Shown here piece by piece: positions 16,733 through 26,205 of a stretch of 51,247 nucleotides of DNA. Both the position numbers and the translations under genes were made by a program. Origin of the DNA: an uncultured Sphingomonadaceae bacterium (GTDB lineage: Bacteria > Pseudomonadota > Alphaproteobacteria > Sphingomonadales > Sphingomonadaceae); contig CADCVW010000069.1 of NCBI GenBank assembly GCA_902806235.1, positions 1 through 51,247 on the forward strand, read 5' to 3'. The notes beneath the pieces are model-generated. The model searched no databases. It worked only from the letters and a program-made list of their open reading frames with translations, and had not been told where the DNA came from. How positions within the stretch are numbered: position 1 is the stretch's first letter; each line of letters opens with the position of its first letter.

Positions 16733-18189
16733 CAGACGACCCGTTGCCGGAGCAGCGGGAAGTCGTCGCACCCGGTTTGGGCCGCGACATCCGTCAGCGT
16801 CGTCGGGTAGTCGCCGGTGAAGCAGGCGTCGCAGTGCTGCGGCTGCGCGTCGTCGCGCACCTCGTGGCCGACGGCGCGGTACAGCCCGTCGATGGACAGG
16901 AAGGACAAGCTGTCCGCCTTGATGTACTCCGCCATTTCCGCAACGCTCATCTGCGCGGCGAGAAGCTTGCCCCGCTCGGGCGTGTCCACGCCGTAGAAGC
17001 AGCTGTGCCGCGTCGGCGGGCTGGCGATCCGCATATGCACCTCGCGCGCGCCCGCCTCGCGCAGCATCTGCACGATCTTGAGCGAGGTGGTGCCGCGGAC
17101 GATCGAGTCGTCCACGAGCACCAGCCGCTTTCCGTCGATCAGCGCGCGGTTGGCGTTGTGCTTCAACCGGACGCCTAAATGCCGAACCTGCTCGCCCGGC
17201 TGGATGAAGGTGCGGCCGACGTAGTGCGAGCGGATGATGCCGAGCTCGAAGGGGATGCCCGACGCTTGTGCGTAGCCGAGTGCGGCGGGGGTGCCGCTGT
17301 CGGGCACGGGCACGACGAGGTCGGCTTCGACCGGGTTCTCCTCGGCGAGCTCCGCGCCGATCCGCTTGCGCACCTCGTAGATCGAGCGGCCGTCGCTGAT
17401 CGAGTCGGGGCGCGAGAAATAGACGTGCTCGAAGATGCACGGGCGCGGGCGCACGGGCGCGAAGGGGCGAAGCGAGCGCATCCCACGCGGCGAGACGATC
17501 ACCATTTCGCCCGGCTCGACCTGGCGGATGAAGCGCGCGCCGGCGACGTCGAGCGCCACCGTCTCCGATGCGAAGATCACGCTGTCACCCAGCCTCCCCA
17601 TCACCAGCGGGCGAAAGCCGAGCGGGTCGCGGCAGGCAATCATGCCCTCGGGCGTCAAGCAGACGAGCGAGTAGGCGCCTTCCACCCGCTTGCAGGCGTC
17701 GATGAAGCGATCGTGCAGGGTTCGAAACGGGCTGGTGGCGATGAGGTGGATGAACACCTCGGTGTCCGAGGTCGACTGGAAGATCGACCCGCGGTCGTTC
17801 AGCTGCCGGCGGAGCGTTTCGGCGTTGGACAGGTTGCCGTTGTGCGCCACCGCGAAGCCGCCGGTCGCCAGCTCGGCGTAGAGCGGCTGGACGTTGCGCA
17901 GCGCGCTGGAGCCCGCGGTCGAATAGCGGACGTGGCCGATCGCGGCGCGGCCGGGCAGCGCGCGGATCACGTCTTCGCGGTCGAAATTGCCCGCGACGTG
18001 GCCGAGCGCGCGGTGCGAATGGAAGCCGCGGCCGTCCCAGCTGGTGATGCCGCCCGCTTCCTGGCCGCGATGCTGGAGCGCGTGGAGGCCAAGCGCGGCG
18101 AGCGCGGCCGCGCCGTCGGCGTTCCACACGCCGAACACGCCGCACTCCTCCCGGAGCTTGTCGTCGTCGAAAGGTTGGGTGGTCAGCAT
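16732..18189 (-). CDS. purF: Amidophosphoribosyltransferase
   Basis: First committed step of purine synthesis: PRPP plus glutamine to 5-phosphoribosylamine. 485 aa. A short propeptide precedes the class II glutaminase nucleophile Cys16 (EECGVFGVW), followed by LHALQHRGQE and HNGNLSN. The PRPP-binding motif LVLVDDSIVRGTTS is in the C-terminal half. The ATG at 18189 gives the usual short propeptide. In many proteobacteria cvpA precedes purF, but here cvpA is about 27 kb away behind radA. It is divergent from hisI with 85 nt between starts. Confidence 0.95.
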   Translation of the reverse strand: MLTTQPFDDDKLREECGVFGVWNADGAAALAALGLHALQHRGQEAGGITSWDGRGFHSHRALGHVAGNFDREDVIRALPGRAAIGHVRYSTAGSSALRNVQPLYAELATGGFAVAHNGNLSNAETLRRQLNDRGSIFQSTSDTEVFIHLIATSPFRTLHDRFIDACKRVEGAYSLVCLTPEGMIACRDPLGFRPLVMGRLGDSVIFASETVALDVAGARFIRQVEPGEMVIVSPRGMRSLRPFAPVRPRPCIFEHVYFSRPDSISDGRSIYEVRKRIGAELAEENPVEADLVVPVPDSGTPAALGYAQASGIPFELGIIRSHYVGRTFIQPGEQVRHLGVRLKHNANRALIDGKRLVLVDDSIVRGTTSLKIVQMLREAGAREVHMRIASPPTRHSCFYGVDTPERGKLLAAQMSVAEMAEYIKADSLSFLSIDGLYRAVGHEVRDDAQPQHCDACFTGDYPTTLTDVAAQTGCDDFPLLRQRVV

Positions 18190-18274
18190 GGACTCGTCCA
18201 GGGGCGGCTGGCGCGCATATAGGGGCGGGGCCGGCGCTTGTCGCGTCTTAACATGGGTTTGACCGGAGCGGACG

Positions 18275-18637
18275 GTGACGGGCGACGAACGCGAGACGAC
18301 GAGCATCCTCGACCCGCGCTGGGACGCGGCGGGGCTGGTGACTGCGGTCGTCACCGACCACCGCACGGGCGAGCCGCTGATGGTCGCGCACATGGACGCG
18401 GAGGCGCTCAAGCGTACGCTGGAGAGCGGCGAAGCATGGTTCTACTCACGCTCGCGGCGGCGGCTGTGGCGCAAGGGTGAGACGAGCGGGAACGTGCTGC
18501 GCGTCCTGGAGGCGCGGGTCGACTGCGACCAGGACGCGGTGTGGCTGCGCTGCGAGCCGGCGGGGCCGGCGTGCCACACGGGCGCGCGGAGCTGCTTCTA
18601 CCGGCGGTGGGACGGCGCAAAGCTGGTCCGCGACTAG
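18275..18637 (+). CDS. hisI: Phosphoribosyl-AMP cyclohydrolase
   Basis: Third step of histidine synthesis, opening the adenine ring of PR-AMP. At 120 aa it is the stand-alone HisI form without a HisE domain. Motifs are [29 protein letters not shown], the metal site [11 protein letters not shown], and [11 protein letters not shown]. It starts at GTG 18275 behind GGAGCGGAC. No other his genes are present, so it is detached from the his operon, as is common in alphaproteobacteria. Confidence 0.94.
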   Translation: MTGDERETTSILDPRWDAAGLVTAVVTDHRTGEPLMVAHMDAEALKRTLESGEAWFYSRSRRRLWRKGETSGNVLRVLEARVDCDQDAVWLRCEPAGPACHTGARSCFYRRWDGAKLVRD

Positions 18638-18699
18638 GTAGGTTGCATCCCGCCACCGGTCATGCTTGAGCGAGGCAAAGCCCGACAACAGGACCGACC

Positions 18700-20493
18700 A
18701 TGCCCAGCTACGCCGCGCCGGTGCGCGACACCAAGTTCATCCTCGACCAGGTGCTCGAGATCGGTCGCTACGCCAACCTGCCCGGTTTTGAAGCGGCGAC
18801 GCCCGACACCATCGACGCGGTGCTGGAAGAGGGTGGTCGCTTCGTCTCCGAGGTAATCGCGCCGACCAACCAGCCGGGCGACCAGGAGGGCTGCACGCGC
18901 CACCCCGACGGCTCCGTGACCACGCCGGCGAGCTACAAGGACGCCTATCGCCAGTTCGTCGAGGGCGGCTGGGCGACGCTCGCGCAACCGGTGGACGTGG
19001 GCGGGCAGGGGCTGCCGCACGTGCTCGCTATGGCGTTCCAGGAGTACCTGAACAGCGCCAACATGGCCTTCGCCATGTACCCGGGGCTCACCACGGGCGC
19101 AATCGCGGCGATCACGGCGGCGGGTTCGGATGAGCAGGTCGCCCGCTACGTGCCGCCGATGGTGGAAGGGCGCTGGACCGGCACCATGAACCTGACGGAG
19201 CCGCAGTGCGGCACCGACCTCGGCATGATCCGCACCCGCGCGGAGCCGGCGGCGGACGGGAGCTACCGGCTGACGGGGACCAAGATCTTTATCTCCTCGG
19301 GCGAGCACGATCTGGCGGAGAACATTGTCCACCTGGTGCTCGCCAAGACACCCGGCGCGCCGGACAGCGTCAAGGGCATCTCGCTCTTCATCGTGCCGAA
19401 GTTCCTGGTGGACGGCGACGGGAGCCCGGGAGCGCGGAACGGCGTCACCTGCGGCTCGATCGAGCACAAGATGGGCATCCACGGCAACTCAACCTGCGTC
19501 ATGAACTACGACGACGCGGTCGGCTACATGGTCGGTGAGGAGAACAAGGGCCTCGCCGGCATGTTCGTGATGATGAACGCGGCGCGGCTCGGCGTCGGGC
19601 TGCAGGGGCTCGGCATCGGCGAGGTCGCCTATCAGAACGCGGCCGCCTACGCGAAGGACCGGCGGCAAGGGCGCGCGCTGACCGGGCCGGCCGAGCCGGC
19701 CGCGCGCGCCGACCCGATCATCGTCCACCCGGACGTACGGCGGATGCTGATGGAAGGGCGCGCCTACAACGAGGGGTTGCGCGCGCTGATCCTGTGGGTC
19801 GCGTTGCTCGGCGACCTCTCGGCTAAGGCGCCCGACGAAGCCGAGCGGCTGGAAGCGGACGACCTCGTTGGGCTGCTCACGCCCGTGATCAAGGCCTACG
19901 CGACCGACAAGGGCTTTCTCGTCGCCAACCTGGCGCAGCAGGTTCTCGGCGGGCACGGCTACGTCCGCGAGTGGGGGCTGGAGCAGTTCGTCCGCGACGC
20001 GCGGATCGCGCAGATCTACGAAGGCACCAACGGCGTGCAGGCGATGGACCTCGTCGGGCGCAAGCTGGCGAGCCACGGCGGGCGCGCGTTGCAGAGCTTC
20101 CTCGGCATCGTCGCGCGCGAGGTGGGCGAAGCGCGGGCGGCAGGGGGCGAGGCGGCCGAAGTCGCCGAGCGGCTCGGCAAGGCGCTCGCCGAGCTGCAGG
20201 CGGCCACGCTGTGGCTGATGGCCAACGCGATGCGCGACCCGAACCAGGCCGGCGCCGGAGCGTACCCGTACATGGAGGTGATGGGCATCGTCTCCGTCGG
20301 GCTGATGTGGCTGCGCATGTCGGTCGCCGCCCAGCGCGTTGCCGCGGAAGGGGGCGAGGACGCGTTCCTGCGCGCCAAGCTGATCACCGCGCGCTTTTTC
20401 GCGGAGCGGATGATGCCCGACGCCGCCGCGCTGCGCGCCAAAATCGAGGGCGGGGCGGAAGCGATCATGGCTCTGCCAGCCGAGGCGTTCTGA
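18700..20493 (+). CDS. Long acyl-CoA dehydrogenase (DmdC-like)
   Basis: FAD-dependent acyl-CoA dehydrogenase of 597 aa, longer than the usual ~380, with the extra C-terminal domain of the 3-methylmercaptopropionyl-CoA dehydrogenase (DmdC) group. It begins MPSYAAPVRDTKFILDQVLE as that group does. It contains MNLTEPQCGTDLG, TGTKIFISSGEHDLAENI, a FIVPKF segment, HGNSTCVMNYDDAVGYMVG, and QIYEGTNGVQAMDLVGRK with the likely catalytic Glu. The group name does not prove DMSP metabolism; many members serve general beta-oxidation. No partner ETF or hydratase is adjacent. Confidence 0.9.
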   Translation: MPSYAAPVRDTKFILDQVLEIGRYANLPGFEAATPDTIDAVLEEGGRFVSEVIAPTNQPGDQEGCTRHPDGSVTTPASYKDAYRQFVEGGWATLAQPVDVGGQGLPHVLAMAFQEYLNSANMAFAMYPGLTTGAIAAITAAGSDEQVARYVPPMVEGRWTGTMNLTEPQCGTDLGMIRTRAEPAADGSYRLTGTKIFISSGEHDLAENIVHLVLAKTPGAPDSVKGISLFIVPKFLVDGDGSPGARNGVTCGSIEHKMGIHGNSTCVMNYDDAVGYMVGEENKGLAGMFVMMNAARLGVGLQGLGIGEVAYQNAAAYAKDRRQGRALTGPAEPAARADPIIVHPDVRRMLMEGRAYNEGLRALILWVALLGDLSAKAPDEAERLEADDLVGLLTPVIKAYATDKGFLVANLAQQVLGGHGYVREWGLEQFVRDARIAQIYEGTNGVQAMDLVGRKLASHGGRALQSFLGIVAREVGEARAAGGEAAEVAERLGKALAELQAATLWLMANAMRDPNQAGAGAYPYMEVMGIVSVGLMWLRMSVAAQRVAAEGGEDAFLRAKLITARFFAERMMPDAAALRAKIEGGAEAIMALPAEAF

Positions 20494-20554
20494 GCTGTTC
20501 AGAGCGCCAGAACGTGGCAGGAACGCGCTAGAACGATTCCGTTGCTTTCCCGGT

Positions 20555-20607
20555 GGTTAACCGATCGCACATCTACTCTGGTAAGGAGGTCTAGCCAGAG
20601 CGATCGG
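20555..20607 (+). promoter_or_regulatory. Structured leader with an orphan perfect Shine-Dalgarno sequence
   Basis: Upstream of the secreted-protein gene. GGTTAACC (20555-20562) is a palindrome. CCGATCGC (20561-20568) pairs with GCGATCGG (20600-20607), and nested inside CTCTGG (20576-20581) pairs with CCAGAG (20595-20600). The inner loop carries AAGGAGGT (20583-20590), a perfect anti-16S match, with no start codon at a usable distance; the first in-frame ATG candidates are at 20625 and 20670. Pairing was read by eye, without an energy calculation. Confidence 0.45.
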
Positions 20608-20669
20608 CCATAACGCCTTTCCGAATGGCGGGTTCCCGCGACGCGGTCGCGATTCGGAGGGGATGGCGT

Positions 20670-21473
20670 ATGGCTCGGACGACGATATTGGCGGTGCTCG
20701 CGCTGGCGGGCGTGGGCGCGGCGGTCCCGGCGCAGGCGGCGGGCTGCTGGAGCATGGAGCAGGTCGCCGCGGCGAAGGTGCGCGATCTCCAGTCGCGGAT
20801 GATGGTCGCGACCCTGCGCTGCAACGCGATGCAATTTGACATCAGCAACGAGTACAACGCGTTCGTCGAGGCGAACAAGGCGACGATCCAGGGCGCCAAC
20901 GGGGTGCTCAAGGCCTATTTCAACGCGCAGTACGGCGCGCGCGGCCAGGACGAGTACGACCGCTTCGCGACTGCGCTCGCCAACCATTACGGCGACGCAG
21001 GCACTGACCCAGCGCTCTGCCGCGCGGCGCGCAACACGGCGATCGAGGCCGCCAACGCGCGCGGCGACGGCTTCCGCCTGCTCGCCATCGAGGAGCGGCT
21101 TGGCGTGACGATGGCGTTACCCGGTGGCCACTGCGCGCTGAGTTTCGCTTCGGCGCAGGCGCCCATGCAGCCGAACCCAGTTCTCACTCCGGTTCCGGCC
21201 CCCTTGCCGGTCGTCCGAGCACCGGCGGCGCCCATGATCGCGGCTCCGGTCGCGACGGACGTGCAGGTGATCGACGAGGGATCGGCGGTGGTTACCGCGC
21301 AGGCCGCCGCGCCCGAGCCGATGGTGCGGGAAACGCTCGAGCCGGCTGCCGACGAGCCGATCACGACGGAGGAGCAGTTCGTCGGCGCCGACGACGGTGC
21401 CCACGAAGACAACTATCATGACGACGCGCGCTTCCGCGAGCGCGCTGAAGCCGACTGGCCCGCGCGCGACTGA
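20670..21473 (+). CDS. Secreted protein, unknown function
   Basis: A 267-aa exported protein. ATG 20670 is preferred over 20625 because GGAGGGG ends 7 nt before it and it yields a clean signal peptide (MARTTILAVLALAGVGAAVPAQA, cleavage probably after AQA). The mature part has a helical domain of about 115 residues with cysteines in GCWSM, LRCNAM, ALCRAA and GHCALS, suggesting two disulfides. A proline/alanine/valine-rich region and an acidic C-terminal tail follow. It resembles conserved sphingomonad proteins without a known role. The leader upstream is unusual (see 20555-20607). Confidence 0.75.
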   Translation: MARTTILAVLALAGVGAAVPAQAAGCWSMEQVAAAKVRDLQSRMMVATLRCNAMQFDISNEYNAFVEANKATIQGANGVLKAYFNAQYGARGQDEYDRFATALANHYGDAGTDPALCRAARNTAIEAANARGDGFRLLAIEERLGVTMALPGGHCALSFASAQAPMQPNPVLTPVPAPLPVVRAPAAPMIAAPVATDVQVIDEGSAVVTAQAAAPEPMVRETLEPAADEPITTEEQFVGADDGAHEDNYHDDARFRERAEADWPARD

Positions 21474-21537
21474 GCCGCTGGGTTTAGCCGTCGTTCACCT
21501 CCGCTCGGGTAGGCACGAGCGGAGCGGGAGGAAGAGC

Positions 21538-21840
21538 ATGAAGCGTTTGTTGTTGGCGTTGCCGTTGCTGGCGGCCGGGGGCTGCAGCACTGTGGTCGAC
21601 GTTGCCACCCTGCCGGTCAAGGCGGCGACGGCCGTCGTATCCGGGACGATCGACGCGACCACTACCACTCAGGCCGAGGCCGATCGCAAGCGCGGGCGGC
21701 AGGCGCGGCGCGAGGACGAGCGGCGCGGCCGCGAGGCGCGGCTCGCGGAGGTCAAGGAGCGCGAGCAGGCGCGGCTCGCCGAGCGGGAGCGCCGGGAGGC
21801 GGAACGCGACGCGCGCCGGGCGGTGCGGCGCGGCGGCTGA
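21538..21840 (+). CDS. Small lipoprotein with charged coiled-coil tail
   Basis: A 100-aa protein with a lipobox LAAGGC, so Cys16 is the expected lipidated residue, a short hydrophobic/threonine-rich segment, then about 55 residues almost entirely of Arg, Glu, Ala and Lys that would form a single long helix. ATG 21538 follows GGAGGAAGAG. Function unknown; it resembles small DUF6726-like lipoproteins only in shape, so I make no family claim. Confidence 0.75.
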   Translation: MKRLLLALPLLAAGGCSTVVDVATLPVKAATAVVSGTIDATTTTQAEADRKRGRQARREDERRGREARLAEVKEREQARLAERERREAERDARRAVRRGG

Positions 21841-21873
21841 CGCGGGCCCGTTGACCTTGGGCCCGTCCCGTGC

Positions 21874-22347
21874 GTGAGGGGGCGGGTGCAGGCGCTCGAA
21901 CGCGGACAGTTGTGGCTGATGATCGTCCGGGCCGGGCTGTTCGGGCTCATCCTGCTGATGCTCGGATCGGGCGCGGCGCGCGCGGCGCAGCTGCGGGCGG
22001 GCGTGCCGCCGGTCGTGATCGTCGGCCCGCTGTTGCTGCTGGTCGGCTATCTCGTGATCGTCGCGCCGCTGCGCCGTTATCGCGCCTGGGCCTACCGCAT
22101 GGCGTCGGACGAGCTGGAGCTCCGCCGCGGCGTGTGGACACGGGTGGAGACGGCGGTGCCACTCGGCCGCGTGCAGCACATCGACATCGCGCAAGGCCCG
22201 TTGGAGCGGGCGTTCGCCGTGTGTCGGCTGTTCCTCCACACGGCCGGTACGGCGCATAGCCTGGTCGTGCTGCCCGGTCTGTCGCGCGCGACGGCCGAGG
22301 CGATGCGCGACGAGATACGCGCGCGCATCCGGGCGGAGGAGGAGTGA
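21874..22347 (+). CDS. PH-domain (bPH2/DUF304) membrane protein, YdbS-like
   Basis: A 157-aa membrane protein with two N-terminal hydrophobic helices (MIVRAGLFGLILLMLGSG and VVIVGPLLLLVGYLVIVAP). A bacterial PH domain follows, with the family pattern LELRRGVWTRVETAVPLGRVQHIDIAQGPLER and LFLHTAGT. GTG start at 21874. Its stop overlaps the next gene as GTGA, and the two together resemble the Bacillus YdbS-YdbT pair, which affects resistance to antimicrobial peptides. That role is not shown here. Confidence 0.85.
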   Translation: MRGRVQALERGQLWLMIVRAGLFGLILLMLGSGAARAAQLRAGVPPVVIVGPLLLLVGYLVIVAPLRRYRAWAYRMASDELELRRGVWTRVETAVPLGRVQHIDIAQGPLERAFAVCRLFLHTAGTAHSLVVLPGLSRATAEAMRDEIRARIRAEEE

Positions 22348-23825
22348 GCGGAGCGGCGGCCGCCGGCTCCGTGGTAGCTGACCGCCGCGTCCACCCCGCC
22401 ACCGTGCCGCTGCAGGTGCTCACGCAAGCGCCGCAGACGGTGCTGGGCGCGCCCGCGCTCTTCGCCTTCACTTCGGACGTCGGCTGGCGCTCGGCGCTGG
22501 GGCTCGCGGGCGGGCTGTTCGCGCTGGTGGCGCTGTTAAACTGGGTCGCGTGGCGGCGCTTCCGCTACGGCGTGGGCGCGGCCGAGCTGGTGATTGAGAG
22601 CGGCATCCTGAGCCGTAACCGGCGCTCCATCCCCTTCGCGCGGGTGCAGGACGTCGACATCGAGCAAGGGCCGGTGCAGCGGCTGTTTGGGCTCGCGAAG
22701 GTGCGGGTGGAGACGGGCGGCGCAGGCGGCGACGAGGGCGTGCTCGACAGCGTTTCGCTGGCCGAAGCCGAGCGGCTGCGCGCCGCGGTGCGCGCGGGGC
22801 GGGACGCCGACGCTCCGCGCGCGGAGACGCGGGCGGCGGAGCACGCTGATGAGGTGCTGTACGCGCTCAGCGTGCCGCGGCTGATCGCGGCGGGGCTGTT
22901 CAATTGGTCGCTGATCTGGATCGCGGCGCTGTTCGGCGCCCTGCAGTCGGCGGGCCGGCTCCTGCCGGACTGGGTGCGCGACCCGGCGGCGTGGATGGGC
23001 GTGACGGAAAGCGCGCGGGGGCGGGTGACGCCGGCGACGGTGGCGGCCGTGCTGCTGTTCGCCGGGCTGCTCGGCGTGGTGACGGGCATCGTGCGAACGG
23101 GCTTGCGCGACTACGGCTTCCGGCTGGTGCGCGAGGGCGCGCGGCTGCGGCGGACGCGGGGGCTGTTCACCCGGACGGAGATCGTCATCCCGCGGCGGCG
23201 GGTGCAGCTGGCGCAGCTGCTGACTGGGCCGGTGCGGAAGCGGTTCGACGGGCGCGAGCTGTTCCTGCAGACCTTGAGTTCGGGCGAGGGCGGGGGCGGG
23301 CGGCAGACCGTCGCGCCCTTCGCCACGGCGACGGAGGCAGTGGGCATCCTGCGCGCGGCGGGCACGCTGGAGCTGCCCGACGAGAAGCGGCTGCAGCGCG
23401 TGTCGAGCGGGCACGTCGTGCGCGTGCTGCTGCGGAGCGCGCTGCCGCTGACGGTGGGCGTGCTAACCGCGGCCTGGTTCTACCGGCCGGCGCTGTTCGC
23501 GCTCGCGCTGCTGCCGGCGCTCGCGGTCGGCGCGTGGCTCGAGCGACGATACCACCGTTACCTGCTCGACCGCGAGCTGCTGTTCGTCGCGCGGGGCTGG
23601 TGGCGGCAGGCGCTGTGGGTGGTGCCGCTGGCCAAGGTGCATTCGGTGGCGCTGTCGCGGAGCTGGCTCCAGCGGCGGCTGGGGCTCGCCAGCCTGTTGT
23701 TCGACACAGCGGGCGCGCCCGCGCTGCGCGGGGTCGTGGTGCTGGACCTCGCGGAGGAGCGGGCGCGCGCCTTGGCCGAGGCTGTGCGCGCTTATTCTGG
23801 CAGGAAGTCCGGCACGGACAGGTAA
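22344..23825 (+). CDS. PH-domain (bPH2/DUF304) membrane protein, YdbT-like, several repeats
   Basis: A 493-aa partner of the preceding gene with about six hydrophobic segments and three PH-like repeats. The first has [20 protein letters not shown] and [10 protein letters not shown]; the second [24 protein letters not shown] and LFLQTLSSG; the third [17 protein letters not shown] and LLFDTAG. Each is preceded by membrane helices. Starts at GTG 22344 within the upstream stop codon, so expression is coupled. The last 34 nt overlap the 3' end of cysK on the other strand. Confidence 0.85.
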   Translation: MSGAAAAGSVVADRRVHPATVPLQVLTQAPQTVLGAPALFAFTSDVGWRSALGLAGGLFALVALLNWVAWRRFRYGVGAAELVIESGILSRNRRSIPFARVQDVDIEQGPVQRLFGLAKVRVETGGAGGDEGVLDSVSLAEAERLRAAVRAGRDADAPRAETRAAEHADEVLYALSVPRLIAAGLFNWSLIWIAALFGALQSAGRLLPDWVRDPAAWMGVTESARGRVTPATVAAVLLFAGLLGVVTGIVRTGLRDYGFRLVREGARLRRTRGLFTRTEIVIPRRRVQLAQLLTGPVRKRFDGRELFLQTLSSGEGGGGRQTVAPFATATEAVGILRAAGTLELPDEKRLQRVSSGHVVRVLLRSALPLTVGVLTAAWFYRPALFALALLPALAVGAWLERRYHRYLLDRELLFVARGWWRQALWVVPLAKVHSVALSRSWLQRRLGLASLLFDTAGAPALRGVVVLDLAEERARALAEAVRAYSGRKSGTDR

Positions 23826-24709
23826 CGCTCGCCGGTATCGTAGTTGAAGCCGAGCACGCGGGCGTCGGCGGGCAGCTCGGCGAACTTCTGGCTGATCGCC
23901 GCCAAGGTCGCGCCCGAGCTGATGCCGACCAGCATGCCCTCCTCGCGCGCGCAGCGGCGGGCCATTTCCTTGGCGTCGGCCGGGTCAACCTGAATCACGC
24001 CGTCGATCGACTGGGTGTGGAGGTTGGCCGGGATGAAGCCCGCGCCGATGCCCTGAATCGGGTGCGGGCCGGGCTGGCCGCCGGAGATGACGGGGGACAG
24101 CGTAGGCTCGACCGCGTAGACCTTCAGCTGCGGCCAGTGCGGCTTCAGCCCCTCGGCGCAGGCGGTGATGTGGCCGCCAGTGCCGACGCCGGTGATGATG
24201 ACGTCGGGGGGTGAGTCAGCGAAGTCTTCCAGCAGCTCGGGGACCGTCGTCCTAAGGTGGACGTCGACGTTCGCCGGGTTCTCGAACTGTTGTGGCATCC
24301 AGGCGCCGGGCTGCTCGCGTACGATCTCCTGCGCGCGCTCAATCGCGCCCTTCATGCCCTTCTCGCGCGGGGTAAGGTCGAAGGTCGCGCCGTAGGCGAG
24401 CATCAGGCGGCGGCGCTCGAGCGACATCGATTCGGGCATCACGAGGACGAGGCGGTAGCCCTTCACCGCGGCGACCATGGCAAGGCCAATGCCGGTGTTG
24501 CCGGAGGTGGGCTCGACGATGGTGCCGCCGGGGGCGAGTTCACCGGACGCTTCGGCCGCCTCGATCATGGCGAGCGCGATGCGGTCCTTGATGGAGCCGC
24601 CGGGATTGGCCCGCTCCGACTTGATCCAGACTTCGCGGTCGGGAAATAGCCGGGCCATGCGCACGCAGGCGGTGTGGCCGATGGTGTCGAGGATGCTCTG
24701 CGCCTTCAT
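23792..24709 (-). CDS. cysK: Cysteine synthase A (O-acetylserine sulfhydrylase)
   Basis: PLP enzyme making L-cysteine from O-acetylserine and sulfide. 305 aa. The PLP lysine is K41 in [21 protein letters not shown] binds the substrate carboxylate, GVGTGGHI the PLP phosphate, and GISSGAT lies near the C-terminus. ATG 24709 overlaps the MFS transporter stop as ATGA, so it is the second gene of that pair. A cystathionine beta-synthase-like paralogue is unlikely given the length and motifs. Confidence 0.94.
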   Translation of the reverse strand: MKAQSILDTIGHTACVRMARLFPDREVWIKSERANPGGSIKDRIALAMIEAAEASGELAPGGTIVEPTSGNTGIGLAMVAAVKGYRLVLVMPESMSLERRRLMLAYGATFDLTPREKGMKGAIERAQEIVREQPGAWMPQQFENPANVDVHLRTTVPELLEDFADSPPDVIITGVGTGGHITACAEGLKPHWPQLKVYAVEPTLSPVISGGQPGPHPIQGIGAGFIPANLHTQSIDGVIQVDPADAKEMARRCAREEGMLVGISSGATLAAISQKFAELPADARVLGFNYDTGERYLSVPDFLPE

Positions 24710-26085
24710 ATGATGGTCTCCTGGGAGTGCGGCGCGGGAACGCGCGAAGGGGGATCGAAGGTGCGGGCGCGGCGCAGTTCGGGGAACCAGCGGGCGTAGA
24801 GCGCGGTGACGATGATCGCGCCCACCCCGCCGCCGACCGCCGCGCCGACGGGGCCGAGCAGGGCGGCGGCGAAGCCCGACTGAACCTCGCCCAATTCGTT
24901 GGAGGCAGAGATGGCGAGGCCGGAGACGGCGGACACGCGGCCGCGCATCGCGTCGGGGGTGTGGAGCTGGACGAGGCTGGAGCGCACGTAAACTGAGAGC
25001 ATGTCGGCCGCGCCGAGCACGAAGAGCGCGCCGAGCGACAGGGCGAAGCTGCGCGACAGGCCGAAGATGACGGTGGCGAGGCCGAACACGGCGACGGCCC
25101 AGAGCATCTTAACGCCCACTTCGTTCCGCAGCGGGCGGAAGGAGAACCAGAGCGCGACGAGCGCGGCCCCGGCGGCGGGCGCGGCGCGGAGCAGGCCGTT
25201 GCCGAGCGCGCCGACGTGCAGGATGTCGCGCGCGTAGACTGGCAGCAGCGCGGTCGCGCCGCCGAGCAGCACGGCGAACAGGTCGAGCGTGATTGCGCCG
25301 AGGAGGAAGCGATGGCCGCGGACGTAGCGGAGGCCGTCGACCATCTGCTGCACGGGACGCGCGCTCCCCGCCATCGGCGGCGGATCGATGCGGCGGATCG
25401 GGGTGAGCGCGGCGATGGCCGCGAGGAGCGCGCCCGCGGCGAACCAGTAGGGCAGCGCCGGATCGATCGCGTAAAGGAGGCCGCCGAGCGCGGGGCCGCC
25501 GACGCTGGCCGATTGCCAAGCGATGCTGCTCATCGCGATGGCGCGCGGCAGGAGCTCGGGCGGCACGAGGTTGGGGGCGATCGCCGCCATGGCGGGGCCG
25601 ACGAAGACGCGGGCAACGCCGTGCAGCGCGGCCATGACGAACAGCACAGGGAGCGTCAGCGCGTCGGCCGCGGTCAGCAGCCCGAGGGCAAGCGCGATGC
25701 CGAGGTCGATGGCGTTGGCGGCGCGGGCCACCGTGCGCCGCTCATACCGGTCGGCGACCCAGCCGGCGACGGGCGTGAGCGCGGCCAGAGGCACGAACTG
25801 GGCGAGGCCGAGCATTCCCAGCAGGAACGCCGCCTCGCGCGGGGCCATGGCGTAGTCGGTGCGGGCGAGATCGTAGACCTGCCAGCCGATGACCACCACC
25901 ATCGACATGGTGGCGAGCACGGCGAGGAAGCGCGCCGCCCAGTAGCGCCGGAAGTCGGGCACGGCGAGCGGGGAGGAGGGGGCGGCCACGGGCGTGGGAT
26001 TAACGGCCGAGTCGCGGGACGACAACGCGGGGCGGGGCGGGGTGGAGGGAGGCAGGGCGTCCCGTATTGGGACGAAGGTCCTCAA
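24706..26085 (-). CDS. MFS transporter (EntS/DHA3-like exporter)
   Basis: About 440-459 aa with twelve predicted hydrophobic segments. The loop motif [14 protein letters not shown] after helix 2 marks the major facilitator superfamily, and the family-typical [30 protein letters not shown] resembles the enterobactin-exporter-like (MFS_3/DHA3) branch. The start is uncertain: TTG 26085 opens the frame, and TTG 26025 would shorten it by 20 residues and still leave an intact first helix. It precedes cysK with an ATGA overlap, so export of a cysteine-pathway compound is conceivable but unproven. Confidence 0.87.
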   Translation of the reverse strand: MRTFVPIRDALPPSTPPRPALSSRDSAVNPTPVAAPSSPLAVPDFRRYWAARFLAVLATMSMVVVIGWQVYDLARTDYAMAPREAAFLLGMLGLAQFVPLAALTPVAGWVADRYERRTVARAANAIDLGIALALGLLTAADALTLPVLFVMAALHGVARVFVGPAMAAIAPNLVPPELLPRAIAMSSIAWQSASVGGPALGGLLYAIDPALPYWFAAGALLAAIAALTPIRRIDPPPMAGSARPVQQMVDGLRYVRGHRFLLGAITLDLFAVLLGGATALLPVYARDILHVGALGNGLLRAAPAAGAALVALWFSFRPLRNEVGVKMLWAVAVFGLATVIFGLSRSFALSLGALFVLGAADMLSVYVRSSLVQLHTPDAMRGRVSAVSGLAISASNELGEVQSGFAAALLGPVGAAVGGGVGAIIVTALYARWFPELRRARTFDPPSRVPAPHSQETII

Positions 26086-26205
26086 AGTTCCAGGAGATGA
26101 TAAATTCCGCCCCCTCGCGGCGTTCGGGCGAGGCGCAATGGGGGAGGAGAGGGCGAGCGGCCATGCCCGCCTCTTACGCGACGGGCGGGGCTGTAGGACA
26201 GCGCC

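Noticed and set aside
16733-17440. Extended SDR frame reaching 17440
   Set aside because: Residues beyond ATG 16732 are a shadow of purF and have no SDR features.
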